A stretch of DNA of 64,000 nt, taken from Neospora caninum Liverpool. Its lineage: Eukaryota > Apicomplexa > Conoidasida > Eucoccidiorida > Sarcocystidae. Below are positions 51,887 through 64,000 of this stretch, piece after piece (within the stretch, counting starts at the first letter, position 1; each line of letters opens with the position of its first letter). The notes beneath the pieces are model-generated. The model saw nothing but the letters and a program-made list of their open reading frames with translations, did no database searches and was not told where the DNA came from. Where the stretch lies: positions 641,635 through 705,634 of the forward strand of contig NC_018394.1 in the NCBI RefSeq assembly GCF_000208865.1, read 5' to 3'. Position numbers and translations under genes: made by a program.

Positions 51887-53745
51887 CTACGCGCTGACCT
51901 TGACGCCAGCCTGGAGAAGCTTGCGGCGCACATTCGCGCAGATTCGAGTTGCCGGAACTGCGCGGTCCGCTGACGACTTCCTCGCGCGCCTGAAGACAGT
52001 CACGCTCTCGAAGACGCCCACGAGAGGTTCCCAGGCGGACAGCGCTTCCCGCTGGAGACGCACGAGCATCTTCGCAGCTTGCGGCTTCAGGAACACCATG
52101 GTGTTTCCCAGCGCGTATTCATCTGGAGAAAAAGCAGGCACACACCACCAACGCGTCAGAATAGACCAGAGACGCGAACGGTTTCTCTCTTGCACAGCGA
52201 TTTCACCAGTTGGAAGCCGCAGGCGACGAGGCACGGCCTTCGAAATGGAATACGACGACCGTCGTACACAGGCGGAAGACGCAGAGACGGAGAGAGATGG
52301 CGAGTGGAGAGCACAACACAACGCTAGAGAGAGGCACGAGAAAGCGAGCGGCACGGCGAAAAGGCCGGATGCGTGTGTGGGTAGAGGCGAGGAACAGAGG
52401 CATTCTCAACACCACGAGAGAAACGGTCACGCAGGAAACGAGTAACGCATTGAGGGATCCGCAACACCCCATTAAACCCTTTTTTTCCTGCTCTGTTTTG
52501 TACACGGAGTTTCTGTCTCTCTCATGGAGGAATGACAACGCGCGCAAAAAACAGGGACAGAGAGGTGACGGCGCCGGCGTGAGCCTGCTTTTCAGTCTGC
52601 GCGTGGGGTAGGCGTGTGCCTCGCTCCCGTCCTCTCGCCTTCGGCTGTGAAGAGCTGTGAAGCGGATTCCCTTTTTCGAGGTGAGTCGCGTACCTGCCGA
52701 GAGACTCGTGCTCTTCAAGAGCTCGAGGCAGGTGGTCTTGGCATCGACGCCAGCCTTGTTGGACACGCTAAGGTTGATGAAGCGGAACTGAGCAACGAAC
52801 TCCTGAGTAAGGCAAAGAACAAACAAAAGAACCAAAGGCGCCGAGGTAAAGGCATCTCGAAAACGCTTCTCGAACACGGGCTACGCAGAGCATGTGCTCC
52901 GAATCTGGGAGGAGGCAGCAGGGACGCTTATCCCCGCAGGAGTCCTTTCTCTTTACACAAAAAAAGACAGGTTCGTGAAACAACCGGGATTCTTGCTCGT
53001 CAAGCGGTGAAATGCGCCTCTACAAGGTCCGGCTTCGTGCCACGTGTACACCGTACACTTGTCCACAAATACGCGTATATACAAACACATGGATATATAT
53101 ATATATATATACATTTGCATCACCGTGGACAGAAGATGCGTAGTGAAGAGTCTATACCGCCATATGGATGTGTCCGACGCAGAGTGCGCAACCACACATT
53201 TAGGAGCAGATTGTCTGTCGAAGCGTATATCTGTATCTGCTGCTATAAATAACGACACTGACTTCCGCGCCTGCGCACAAAAGGACGCGCGCGCATCGCG
53301 CGTGGATGTCTGAACAAGGATCTGTAGGCAGTCTGGAGTGCACTTGCCTCGAAAGTTCTTCGGTAGGAGAACGCAAGTTGGCGGAGATGGAGAGCCTCGA
53401 GGATCGAGAGCGCATGCAGCTGAATGAGGACCTTGCTGTTCACCCACTTGAGGGGGACTTTATCGTCGTTAGGTTTGATGCACCGGATGAAATGCGACTC
53501 TGTTTTCTGAATCACCTCCATGAGGTTCTTCAACTGAGTCATGAACTGACTCCCGATGAGCATTCCCTTCGCCATCTTCCCCTTCTCAACTTTGATACCC
53601 TCAAACAACACGCGAACCACCTCGTTGGTCGACGCCTAAAAAAACGGAAACAAAGAGACACGGACAGGCCCTCGAGACACTCAAACCACGCGCCTTGACG
53701 CCGGCTCAAAGCTCTGTACCGCTCTACAGATGTAAACATGCATAC

Positions 53746-53777
<32 letters not shown>

Positions 53778-56263
53778 ATACAAGGTACAGACGTGTCTAC
53801 GAGTTGATAGATAGAGGTAGATATAGATAGATGGATAGATAAAGAAATAAATAAATAACGGAAATCAAGCATCCGGACGCGCACGCACGTGCGTATACGA
53901 TTCGTATGAATGTACCCTTCGAGTCTTGCGCAACTGCATGCGTGCCGACATACACGCGCCGATCCGCACGCGCTCAGCGGCTCGGTTGCGCTTGTAGGAA
54001 TGGACAACGAAACAGTGCGCAGCGGCGCTCGGTCAACGCTGTTCTCGGTGCACGTGGCAAGCTGTCTCACCCTGGTGATTTCGATGATTTCAGGGCGCAA
54101 GACGTCTTTGTTCTTAAAGCTGAAGCCGTCGGCGTTGTAAATGACCTTGCCAATGGTGTGCACAATGGTGAACTCGAAGCTCTTGGTGTTTTTCGAGGGG
54201 ATATAGGACTTGTTGCCGGAAAGTTTGCTGGCCAAACTCGAGACAAACTTCTCGTCGGTTCCAGAGGGAGAAATGCACTGATCCTCCAAAGCGGCCAAGA
54301 CAGAGGAACCTGCCAAAACGCGCGGGACAAATCTCACAGAGACACAGGAAGGCAGTTGTCTTCTCCTGCAACTACAAAAAAGAGCCGCTCTGCCCAACCG
54401 GATCACGCACGCCACGCGCGCTTCCCTCATGTAAGCGCGCCTACGGCCATTCTTACCTACATATCCATCTCTAGATATAGATATGTGTGAAATTCATTTG
54501 CATGTGGTCTTGTATAGATATCGCTCTATGCGTGCAGATCTATATTGATGGCGAGATTCACTTCAAGCGTCTGAATGGCCGGCCTTTACGCACGGCGAGG
54601 CTTCTCCTACCTTTACCCAGAAGCGTGTCAATCAGCTTTTCGTTTGTGGTATACTCGATTTTCTTCGCTGAAATGCCTTCTTTGCTGTAAAGCTGGAGTT
54701 CCTTCTCGAAGACAATCTCCGTGAAATTTCTCTACAGACAGGAAACAAAGACTGGGGCGCTATCGTCCTTCAGATGGTTGGCTGAGGCAGTCGCTCACGA
54801 GAAGAAAACGGTTCCTGCCTCTAGCCCCCGCTAGATACGGCACATGCAGGTCTACATACACTACATGCCCTTGCACACATGCACATTCAAACAGGACTAC
54901 GCATTCTCGCGAACAGAGCAATTCAGCCGTACAGAGTGTACGCATCCTCATCTACACATTTTTTGGAAGCCGAAATACAGACAGGTTCTGGAGAGAGACG
55001 CAACGCACTTCCTACAGCGGCATACTGAGATCTGAAGACAGCTTTACAGCTTGCCCGGATAAATGCACTCCATCGTGCACGCAAAAGCTGCACGGCGTCT
55101 CTCGCTGTCCGAAACTTCCCCGCGCGCGGCACCGCAACCTAGCGCTCGCATGCGCTTGGTCAGTCAGGCGCATGCGCGCGTTTCCCCTAGAAGGGAAACG
55201 ACGGCTGCTTTCGGGCGAGACCGCGAGTGAAGTGGACAAAGCAGCGGGGAAAAGGAACAAGAGAAAAGCCGACGGAAGAGACACAGAACAGAGCGAGAAC
55301 GAGATGAACGTACCTGAAGAACTTCGTTCGTAATGTTAATGAACAACTGCTCGAGAGAGTTGTTTTGGAAGACTTCGAAACCGAAGATATCTAGCAGACC
55401 TGAAGAAACAAAGACGATCCACACTACACCTGATCTGTAGAGAGCAAAGGGTTATGTGCGTTTACGCACGCATGCACACGTTGACGTATGCACTTGATCA
55501 GTTTTACGTATAAAGAGCTGTACTTACAAAAATCGTGATAGAGAAACATCCATCCTGCGGAACAACGCACCTGATGTCGTGCATGCCAACCCACAAATCC
55601 ATATATAAACTTATATACTGAAATGCGCCTTTTCCGCAACAGAAAGATACATCCACGGTCTACGCGATGGAAAGGCTGTCGCTGGGCATGTATTTAATCC
55701 GTGCGCCACACCACGTTTTCCCTCTCGACTGCTACGCGGCCTGAGGGCGAGGTGGGTGTAAAGACACACAGTGGACGACACAAGCGTAGAGACACCGCTG
55801 AGAGAGGAAGGCGCGCGGAGGTCGGCACGGGACAAGAGAGGAACTCGCCAACAAGAGAAGCGCCGACAGAAAGGAACGTTCGTCCGCAAGAAGAGTGTGG
55901 CCTCGCCAGCAGAGAGCGACGGCCGAAAGCCGCGAAACGCACCCATGAAGACGTCAAACGATCCACCCTTCGGTTCAATGTCGGCATTCAGCTTGCGAAT
56001 GATCCACAAAAATAACTGCTCGTAGATTCCCTTCGCCAGCGATCCGCGAAGCATCTCGGAATCGGGGACTGTCCATCGGCTCTCGATCTTGTTGTTCCCT
56101 GAACAGACAAAAAAGGGAACACAAAGGAAAGGGATACGCCGGGACCAACGCACAGGCTTGGCAGTTGGAGAGAGACAACTTCCTCTCCACTGGTCATCTG
56201 CAAGATTTTGCTTTTGCCTTTCTATCTCCTCCGTCCCAGGGCTACGCACCACCTCCCTTTTGC

Positions 56264-56300
<37 letters not shown>

Positions 56301-56331
56301 TGCAGATATATACATATACATATACATATAC

Positions 56332-56386
<55 letters not shown>

Positions 56387-59307
56387 CATATCTACATATA
56401 CATATATACATTTACACATAGGTATGAGATCCAACGACGGGGCACACCCTTTGCCCATTCGCACTCAAATGCGTGTGATATTTTTTTTATTAGCATCCGG
56501 CAGACATGCGTCTCGCGGCAGCTTCGTAGGATTCCGCACGCGCATGCACACGATTGCATGAGGAAAATCACCCGCGCGGCGCTCCTTCGGCGAGCGAGTT
56601 GATTCCACGCCCGAGGCAAAGTCAGAGACGCACAGCGAACTGTATAGACACTGCAGCACTGCTGTACGTGCACCGCGACATAGACGTGCGTAGAAACAAA
56701 CCTCTTGGGATTTAGACGTGGGAAGGGATGCATAACGGCATGGACGCAAACAAACAGAAACGGAAGAAGGTAAAATGAATGGGAGACGCGAAATTATTGA
56801 GAAACCGTCTCACCCGCGTAGGTTGTCTTCACTGTTAGCTCGTGCAGAACGCTGGGATAGTCGAGGAAGAGCAAAGTGCATGCGTTCCGCAGAGCCGCTT
56901 CGGAGTCGCCAACGAAGGACGCGGCGTTCTCGACACCGCCCTCGGTTTTGCCTGAACACGGAGACGCAGGAGGCTCCCCGAAGTGAGGAGGGGTACGACG
57001 CAACGCATGAACGCGCAGAAAGCCGAACACACCAGAGACGGTCCAAGCACCAGCAAAACAAGACGAAGGCCAGGCCTTCTGGAAGACTCCCTGCCTCTCC
57101 CCCCGCCCACCGACAAACTATGGAAACAGGCAAACCTTTCTCAACCCTACACACCGTGGACGACTGAGGTAGACGTGCTGCGTCTTCATATCGTTTATAC
57201 AACAGTACAAACAGATGCGGAAACACGTATGCAGGCTAGAAACTACAGGCAAACATATATATATATATATATATATATATAACTTTGTATACAGCTTCAC
57301 AAGCAGAGAGTCCACATGTGTGCTTTTTTTTGTGTTGTCAGTTTTCTGTATCAGCAAGTGTGTGTGTGTGTGTGTGTGTGTGGGGCTGTTTCCAATGCGA
57401 AGTCGTGCAGATTTGGAGAGGTTCCAGGAACGGGGGATCGTACCAGTGGGCTTCGCATTTCCCATGAGAAGAACGCCTGACACCAGGGACCAGATCGTGC
57501 AGGTTTCCGCTTCCGTCAAGTTCATGGACTCGAACGACTTGACCGTCTGTTCAAAGTCTTCCGTGTCGTTGATTCCTGAACAAGACGGAGAAAAGACACA
57601 AAGATCCAGCGTGGGCTCTCGAGCACGCGCCTCGCGCCGCTCCCGCAGGTCTTTTCTCTCTCTCCTCCTTCTCCTCCGGCGTCGTCTCTGTGTACATCTG
57701 TCGGCCTTCCTTTCTCCGTTCTTTCTGACCTGGTGCGTCGAGGCAGTGAGGGTTGATGAAGGTGTATTTGTCGAGAGGCTGAAGCATGTATCTGTGGCGC
57801 ATGTGGTCAGGCGCTCCCTTCAAGAACTGGTAGAAGATGTGGTAACTTCGCTCGTCTTTGTCTTGGCTGACAATTCGGCTCTTCTCCAGGAGGAAGGCGA
57901 CGACTTTGCCGTGCTGAATGCCGCCCTCTCGCGCCACGTCGAGCAGCATGAATCTGCCGAAGCGACTGCTGTTGTTGTTTCGGACCGTCTTGGCGTTCCC
58001 GAACGCCTCGAGCACGGGGTTCGCCGCCATGATCGCAGTCTGAATCTTCAGATCGAGGTTGCCGCCGCCGCTGGTCGCGAGGTACTTCATCAGCATCTTC
58101 GTCGTCTCTGTCTTCCCAGCTCCACTCTCGCCGCTGACAATGATCGTCTGCGGCTTCTTCAGCTGATGCAGGTTCCCCATGGCGCGGCGACTCGCGTAGA
58201 ACACGTGCGGCGGGAGTTTGTCCACGTCGGCGGCGTCTCTGTAGAGGGCTATCGTCTCCGGTCCCGCGTTTTTCAAGTCCTCGAACGGATTCACGGCCAC
58301 GATCAGCGGCTCTGCAGTCGTGTAGATCACATGGTTCTGGTAGCGCTGCGCCAGGAAGTCCAGCACGCACGGTTCGTTCGTGTGGGGAAGTCCGCCAATG
58401 TCGCCGTAAGTCAGAGGATTGATGCCGTAGTTGGACTGCCACGCGTCTTTCGCTTGGACCGTCAGTTCCTGGAAAGGCAAACGCAAGTTTTGAGCGAGGA
58501 AAAGGGTGGAGCGATTCCGCGGGAAACGTGCGTCGAGGCCCCTGACAAACAAATCACACGCGTGGAGCCTCGACACGAGCCGGAACACAGCGTTTCGACA
58601 GGAAAACGATCCAGAGCAGAAGAGGGGAGACAGTCCAGCCGCGGAGGCACCGAAAAGCAGAGGCGAGTCGTGCCATACTGGGGGCCGGGGGGGACGGGAG
58701 AGAACGGAAGGGAGCGGAAAGGGAAGGGCTCGGAGAGTGCGGACACACAGCGCGCGACCCGAGTCGCCAGAACACCCGAGGAGAGCCGACTAGGGAAGGG
58801 AGAGGCGAAGCAGGAGAGCAGAAGCGGCGTCGGAGAAACAAGAGAGACAGGATATGCGAGACCGGAGATCGACGGGAGCGAGCGCACCGAGCTCGTGTGA
58901 CTCAGAGAGAAACTCCCGCGCGCAAAAAAACACGGTAACGTGCGGTTAGGATCCCCTGCGCAGATGGTGTCTGGGAATGCGTTTGGCGATGCAGAACTGT
59001 ACTTCCCGCAAATCGAGTCCCCGGAGAGGACACTACAGGATCTAGGCTTCTGAAGGCGACTCTCCTGTTTGACGCCGCGTACCCCTGCCTCGGCGGTCGG
59101 TTCAACCTGCTGGAGTTTCAAGGTTTGTTGTGTGCTTCCAGGCAAGACGCGGCACAGACTGAAGAGGAGATCGGGATCTTTCTTTACGGCGGGGCCTTGC
59201 GTCGTCCAAACGAAGAAGTCTTTGCCCGCCGATTCGACGCCCTCGATCAACGAGCCAGCGCGGATGAGCGCCGCTGCGGTCTTGCAGTCTTGCTCCGGCT
59301 TCGCCAT
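51887..59307 (-). CDS. Class XIV myosin, short-tailed (MyoA/MyoD-like)
   Basis: Exons 59307-59083, 58468-57730, 57575-57444, 56951-56814, 56098-55943, 55399-55314, 54731-54617, 54309-54071, 53635-53348, 52802-52694 and 52122-51887 total 2463 nt (820 aa), all phases consistent. Motor landmarks: [21 protein letters not shown]-loop GESGAGKT (188-195), switch [11 protein letters not shown] (about 239-248), switch [10 protein letters not shown] (about 466-473), actin-binding [10 protein letters not shown], and the converter/neck [11 protein letters not shown]. The head is followed by only about 60 residues with a basic neck ([13 protein letters not shown]) and no tail, as in MyoA and MyoD type motors. 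These bind light chains through degenerate IQ sites and act on actin in gliding, invasion or organelle movement. The N-terminus differs from MyoA of Toxoplasma, so this is a different class XIVa member. MyoD or MyoE is my best guess. Confidence 0.92.
52803..53347 (-). other. GC-AG intron in the myosin gene
   Basis: The donor is GAG/GCAAGT and the acceptor is TTACTCAG/GAG. Both flanks are firmly coding (SYRRTFE before, [12 protein letters not shown] after, phase 0), so the GC donor is required. GCAAGT is the usual form of this minor donor class. A TA tract lies inside at 53090-53112. Confidence 0.88.
53738..53860. repeat. TA and GATA/TAGA microsatellites in a myosin intron
   Basis: A TA tract at 53750-53778 is followed by GATA-type repeats and AAATA repeats to about 53860, within the intron 53636-54070. 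Confidence 0.88.
56262..56420. repeat. Long TA/CATA microsatellite in a myosin intron
   Basis: About 160 nt of nearly pure TA with CATA interruptions inside the intron 56099-56813. It is the longest TA array in the window. Confidence 0.93.
57252..57384. repeat. TA tract and GT tract in a myosin intron
   Basis: A TA tract at 57253-57282 and a (GT)n tract at about 57357-57382 lie within the intron 56952-57443. Confidence 0.9.
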
Positions 59308-62300
59308 CCTGGTTCACTCCGAAGGACGCCGGGGGTCGCCAACCGACAAAGAGAGTCTTTCGTCAGAAAAGCGTGAGAGAAGACGCATCCGCGCGGTCCT
59401 TGAGAGACACTCTGGGTTTGCGAGTCGCCACGCGCCACGCCTCCGAACGCAGGGATGCTGAAAAACTGACGCCCAGCAGAGACTCGGCTCCAGACCAGGA
59501 GCGACAGGCGACGCTTGGGGCAAAACAGGGAACCCACCCGCGGACGGCGTCCACGAAGCTTTACACGAGGGGAGAAAGGCGGCGCTTGGGGAAAACGCCC
59601 GTCGAGGAAAACAAGCGCGAGAGGGCTAGCCCCAAACGCGGCGGCTAGTGACGCGCGTTCCGCGAGAATCCGCGAGTGTTGCGCTTTTCCAGCGAGCGCG
59701 GTCAGAGCCGAGATAACTCGGAAAATCGCGAGAGAGAAGCGTTTTTTCAAGTGTCTGTGGAAAGCTTTCGGAAAGAGCTGGGGGGCTGGAGATTCGGATG
59801 CTGAGAAAAGCGTCACGTTTTTCTGAAGCGAGAGAGAGGCGCGACATGAGCGCCTGCGACTCGCGCCCGCGTGCGACTTTGGTGTGAATCCGTCGACACT
59901 CGTTTGCTTTCTCCCTCTCTGGGTCATGTGCACAAACGATTCTCTGAAGCGCTCTCGAGGAAAAAGGCGAGATCTCTCGCGTCGGAACGCCGCACAGAGC
60001 CGCAGCGTCGCTGCATGTGCGGTTTTGAGAGAGCCTGAACGCCCCGCGCGCACGGACAAGGCGTTTTTCGCGCTCGCTCTCTCGCTCAAAACCGTCGAGC
60101 GAGCGAATCGGGGAAAAAATACACGACGCGAGACGGCGAGAGAAAGGCGCCCTCGCAGTGACGCGGTCCGCCTCTCTCTGTCGCGGTGAAAACGAAAGGG
60201 GAATTGCGAAAGGCTTCGCCTTTGGCAATGATTTCGGTTTTCAGAGCCTGTTTGCGCGGGTGTAGCCGGCGCCGCTTTTTCCGCGCCCCGCCGCAGAGAT
60301 CGCCACGCCTGCCTCCGGAAAGAACGCGCGAAACTGGCGGATCTCCTTCCGCTTTTCCCCCCTTTTCTCTCGAGTGAGTGAGAGGCCGAACGCTGAAAAG
60401 ACAACGTCGGTCCGTGCGTCTGGAAAACCGCCTCCTCTGTCCAGCAAAAAACACAGCCGTGCCGAAACGCGTGGCGAGTCGGGGGCCGGACAGTCCCCCT
60501 GCAGTGCGTTCGCCTTTTCTGTGTGTTTGGCGCAGCGGGGGCTCTTTTCGGTCTCTGAAAGAAGACAACGGAAAGTTTTCGAGTCAGACAGTTCCGAGAG
60601 GCGCAGAGCCACGCACAGAGCCGCCCCAAGGTGGGGACCAGCGCAACGTACTTCTATCCGAAAAAGCACTCCGGGCGCGATGTGTTTTCACACACGCGCT
60701 GCGTCGGCCCTCGTGGGAAGAACCAAACAACTCCTTGGAACGCATCCGCTGTGTCGGTGTGTGTGTCTCTGCCGCGCTTCCGAGGAGAAAAAGGACGTTT
60801 GCCTCTGTCGTTCTCGCTGCGTCCGGACGCTCCCAGACGCCGTCCCTTGGAGGAGAGACGCGCAGACGGCCTCTCTCGCGCTCACAGGCGCAAGACACCA
60901 CTCACGAAAAACTCGAAATCGTCGCAGACGATTCTGTCTCAGGCACACAGCTGTGCGTTCTGCTGGGCTGGTGGCTGCCGTGTACGTACAGTTTACAAAC
61001 GCCCTTCCACAGTCGCTCTTTTCCCTCGTTGGGCGCTCGAAAAACCCAGGCTGGGGCAGCCGTAGCTTGCTCGCGCGAGGAGCGTCTCAACAACCAGTTG
61101 ATCGACGGTCGCGCGTGACGAGACCGAACGCGCAAGCGCGCGAGAAAGCGAGGCGCGTGTTTGTCGCCCAACTCTCACAGCGACGCGTTTCTTGGCGCGA
61201 GCTCCCCCGGGAGAGGCATTCGCTGCGCACCCGGTTGTTGGGGCACACACGCCACCGGCGAGAGACACGGAGTTTTGCCCCAGTGGGGCGGCAGGTGAAG
61301 CGCTGCCGAGTCCCATCGGCAGTCCGCGCGGTTCGGCTGCAGAGCTTTCTCAACGCTGTGCAATCGGAAAGAACTTGGTGGTCTGTATTTCAAAGCTGGA
61401 GTCCTATTCAGTATCGTTTTTGTACTATAATGCGTTCTCGGAAACACGAGCCTGTTTGGCAGGCTGGGAACCAAGATTGTGAAACACGAGGGAGAAGAAA
61501 ACGTGAAAGCTGTCGCCCGGAAACGGCGTGGTTCACGCCCGAAAAGCCAGTGCGAGCGAGTGTGGATCATGTGCTTCGAAATCAGGCCGCCGGAGAACCT
61601 GCATTTGCACGGGATAACTGCGTGTAAAAATTGTGGAAACCGTAGGGGGGACGAAATGCCATGCGGACGTTTTCTGGGTCCACGAAAAGGCAACGCTTTC
61701 AGTTCGCCCGCACCGGGGGAAGTGAGGAGGTGCCCGTCACCAGAGATCGGATTTTAAGAGTCAGAGAGATCAAATCGGCAGAAACTGTGAGAGGCCCTAC
61801 GGAAGGTCCATCTAGTTTCAAGAGCCTCAAAGAACCCACCACGCACTGCGGTCTTGAAAAGAAGAAAACCTATCGAAACTATCACAATCTTGGAGAACAG
61901 GGTGCGCATGCAAACACGTGTGCGCATATATTATATATATAGAGAGAGAGATCTATACAGATTGATATAGATTAATATAGATGTATACAGAGACAGGTAC
62001 ACACGTGTTAGAGAGGCCCATATATGCACGAGCATCTGTATGCACGCGTACATCTCCTGTGGATACAATTCACTGTGACTCAAACTGCGTTGTCTTCAAA
62101 CTCCCCGTTTTCACTGGAGTCTCCTGAAAAGCATCCACACGTAAACATGTGTATCTACGTGTTTCTCTACACACAAGCGTGGGGCAGACTCGCGCGTTCA
62201 GCCTTGGTGCCGTAAGACCTAGCGTTCCGCACCCGTCTCTCTCGAAAGAATGCCCCGGCCAACGAACGTGCTGTGCGTCGCTGCAGATTAGGAGCCTCCG

Positions 62301-62670
62301 GCGCACACCGCTGCTACGCGCCACGCACGTAGCCCCGGCAAGAAACTCCCTCACGTTCTCTCCCACTTGACACGATCTTCACAGAACCGACCGCCCTGCG
62401 ATGTCTAACAGGATCGTCTTAGCGTCGCCCGCCTGCAACCCTGTTGTTGCCCGATTGTCTTTCTTCCAGGTCAAAAAACGTGCGTACACCCGGCGCAGAA
62501 AGACGCGGGGCGAGGTACGCAGGTGCGCCTGGTCGCGGGTGGACGCCTTTCTCCCTTGCGTGGCCAAGACGCGCCAAAACGAACGACAAAAACAAGCACG
62601 AGAACTCGGCATCGAGAGAGACGCGACTCCTGCTTCCCCCCCCCCTCTGACCACCAAAAAACTCGTGTCC
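59308..62670. other. Myosin 5' leader and intergenic region
   Basis: GC-rich, with CG-rich ORFs of up to 460 codons overlapping on both strands between 59247 and 61627. They lack domains and probably lie in untranslated leader or promoter DNA. GC falls after about 61.4 kb, with GA and TA repeats at 61925-61985. No gene is supported. Confidence 0.5.
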
Positions 62671-62958
62671 TCATCGCGTCTGCGCCGCCGCGATCTCCGC
62701 TTGCAGGCTTGCGTCTTCACGAGCGTGCGAAGGATCGACGGCGCGCCTGCGGAGATCGCGGATAATCTTGTTCCAGAGCTGCACAGGCACAGACAGGGAC
62801 TCGTGTGTATGTCTCGGCCTGAACGAGCGTCGAGGGCATTGCCTCTCTACGGATCGATCTCCGCATGCACCCGCATCTCGCGAAACGATTCAACAGATGA
62901 AAACAGACATCTCTCTCCGTGAAGAACTATCTCCGCCCCGGGGGGGTCTATGCAATAT

Positions 62959-63000
<42 letters not shown>

Positions 63001-63780
63001 CATATATACACATACATATACACATATAAATATATATATGTACGTGCATGGATTACGCATATGTATGCATGCACAACTGGTGTGTCTACATATATGGGTG
63101 CACAGCGGCGCGAAAGGCTCTGCACACCGTTTTTATCGACACAGCGAGGAAGGTATGCGGCGGCTTACGTCCGGATGGACGCCCGAGGGTCGGTGGTCCT
63201 CAAAAAACTGTTCTCCTGGAGTGTTGCCTTTTTCTGCGAATTTCCGCTCCCAACTGCACGGCACAGAACACCAAGAAAAAGCGGCGACGCGTCTGAGCAC
63301 AGCTGCTCGGGCGAACCGCCGCATGCAGATCTCTAGACGGAGACACCCGCAGCTGGGGCAAGAGGCAAATGCAGGTTCTGACGGAGCGTCGGGCGCGTTG
63401 CGAAAAATCCGCAACAGGCAGGCAAACCTCTGTGGCACGGCAACTGCGAGTAGCAGGAAAGTAGGGATATACAGCTATGCACGCGACGCCCGCGAGAATG
63501 ACTAGGTATTCTTGCACAGGTACATCGGTGGGCGCGATTGTGAGCGAGGAAAGAGAACAGCCGTCTTGCTTCCTTTTGCTTCTTTCTCCCTCCATCGAAC
63601 ACTGCGGAGACAAAAGGCCAAGAGCCAGTGAGGGCTAGTCGAGCGCGGGTGATTCTACACAGCTTGGAAACCTTTTGAACTGGAGGAAACAAGATGGAAA
63701 CAAGAGACTGCGTGTGCGGTCACCAGCGCATGCGTTGTGTCGACTCACAAGAATTTGCCGCGCCACACAACTCTCGCCAT
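62671..63780 (-). CDS. Small single-span membrane protein, tentative four exons
   Basis: Proposed exons 63780-63749, 63578-63445, 63233-63169 and 62778-62671 total 339 nt (112 aa) in phase. The first exon encodes MARVVWRGKF and ends at a strong donor (TT/GTGAGT). The second holds a likely membrane helix (EYLVILAGVACIAVYPYF). The third reads GNTPGEQFFEDHRPSGVHPD and ends at GTAAGC. The last starts LWNKIIRDLRRRAVDPSHAR and ends at TGA 62671-62673. The last two exons are the best supported. The acceptor of exon 2 and the join between exons 2 and 3 (acceptor 63233 or 63253) are weak. Size, basic N-terminus and one helix would suit a small subunit of a mitochondrial inner-membrane complex, but no family is recognised. 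Confidence 0.5.
62958..63050. repeat. TA microsatellite in the last intron of the small membrane protein gene
   Basis: A TA tract at 62960-62992 is followed by CATA-type repeats to about 63050, inside the intron 62779-63168. Confidence 0.88.
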
Positions 63781-64000
63781 GTAACACCTGCAAAGGACCA
63801 AGCGGGGAGAAGGAAGAGAGGAGAGAAGGTAAAGAGCGCATATCGCTTAGGAGACGAATGCAGGAGAGACGCATAAGGGAGAGATGGGATAGGTGAATTG
63901 TCTAAAGAGATATTGCACATGTCTCGCGGGCTTCACGACCCGCGTCTTTTTTTGCTCTCTCGCGCGCTTCTGACGACACAGCTGCGTTCGCTGGGAGCTC

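Noticed and set aside
59247..60629. 460-codon minus-strand frame running into the myosin start
   Set aside because: It is in a different frame from the myosin, has no domain and is Arg/Ser-rich; likely leader DNA.

Overview
The window is nuclear DNA of an apicomplexan parasite, most likely a sarcocystid coccidian of the Toxoplasma/Hammondia/Neospora group. The evidence is intron-rich genes with GT-AG introns, moderately GC-rich exons, TA and CATA microsatellites in introns and spacers, a class XIV myosin, a secreted rhoptry-type kinase and a CPW-WPC protein. The species cannot be fixed from sequence alone.

Layout from left to right. (1) 1048-3478, minus: a 14-exon gene for a secreted CPW-WPC repeat protein, rebuilt here. 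Its introns are only 40-92 nt and one exon is 7 nt long. (2) 4820-6545, plus: a four-exon MerC-family membrane protein with a signal peptide, divergent from gene 1. (3) 10417-13218, plus: a single-exon major facilitator transporter resembling the apicomplexan amino-acid transporter family. (4) 17383-22218, plus: an eight-exon secreted protein kinase of rhoptry-kinase type with the DFG motif changed to DHS. (5) 26087-29140, minus: a large disordered protein with ubiquitin-interacting motifs and an EF-hand-like C-terminus. (6) 34306-43209, plus: an eleven-exon coiled-coil protein with a 32-nt minisatellite in its last intron. (7) 44661-49459, minus: adenylosuccinate lyase, nine exons. (8) 51887-59307, minus: a short-tailed class XIV myosin, eleven exons, one intron of GC-AG type. 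(9) 62671-63780, minus: a small single-span membrane protein, tentative.

The genes are functionally mixed: purine synthesis, motility motor, nutrient transport, secreted effector kinase, ubiquitin reader and a sexual/oocyst-stage type surface family. They do not form one pathway. The first 7 kb differs from the rest: lower GC, and in the CPW-WPC gene a very different intron size class. For the multi-exon genes I chained exons by splice sites, reading phase and family similarity. For genes 1, 2, 4, 6, 7, 8 and 9 the exon lengths add up to an uninterrupted frame (gene 6 uses one non-consensus donor; gene 9 has weak internal sites). Spacers between genes show no coding signal I can support. Non-coding RNA genes were not searched systematically.
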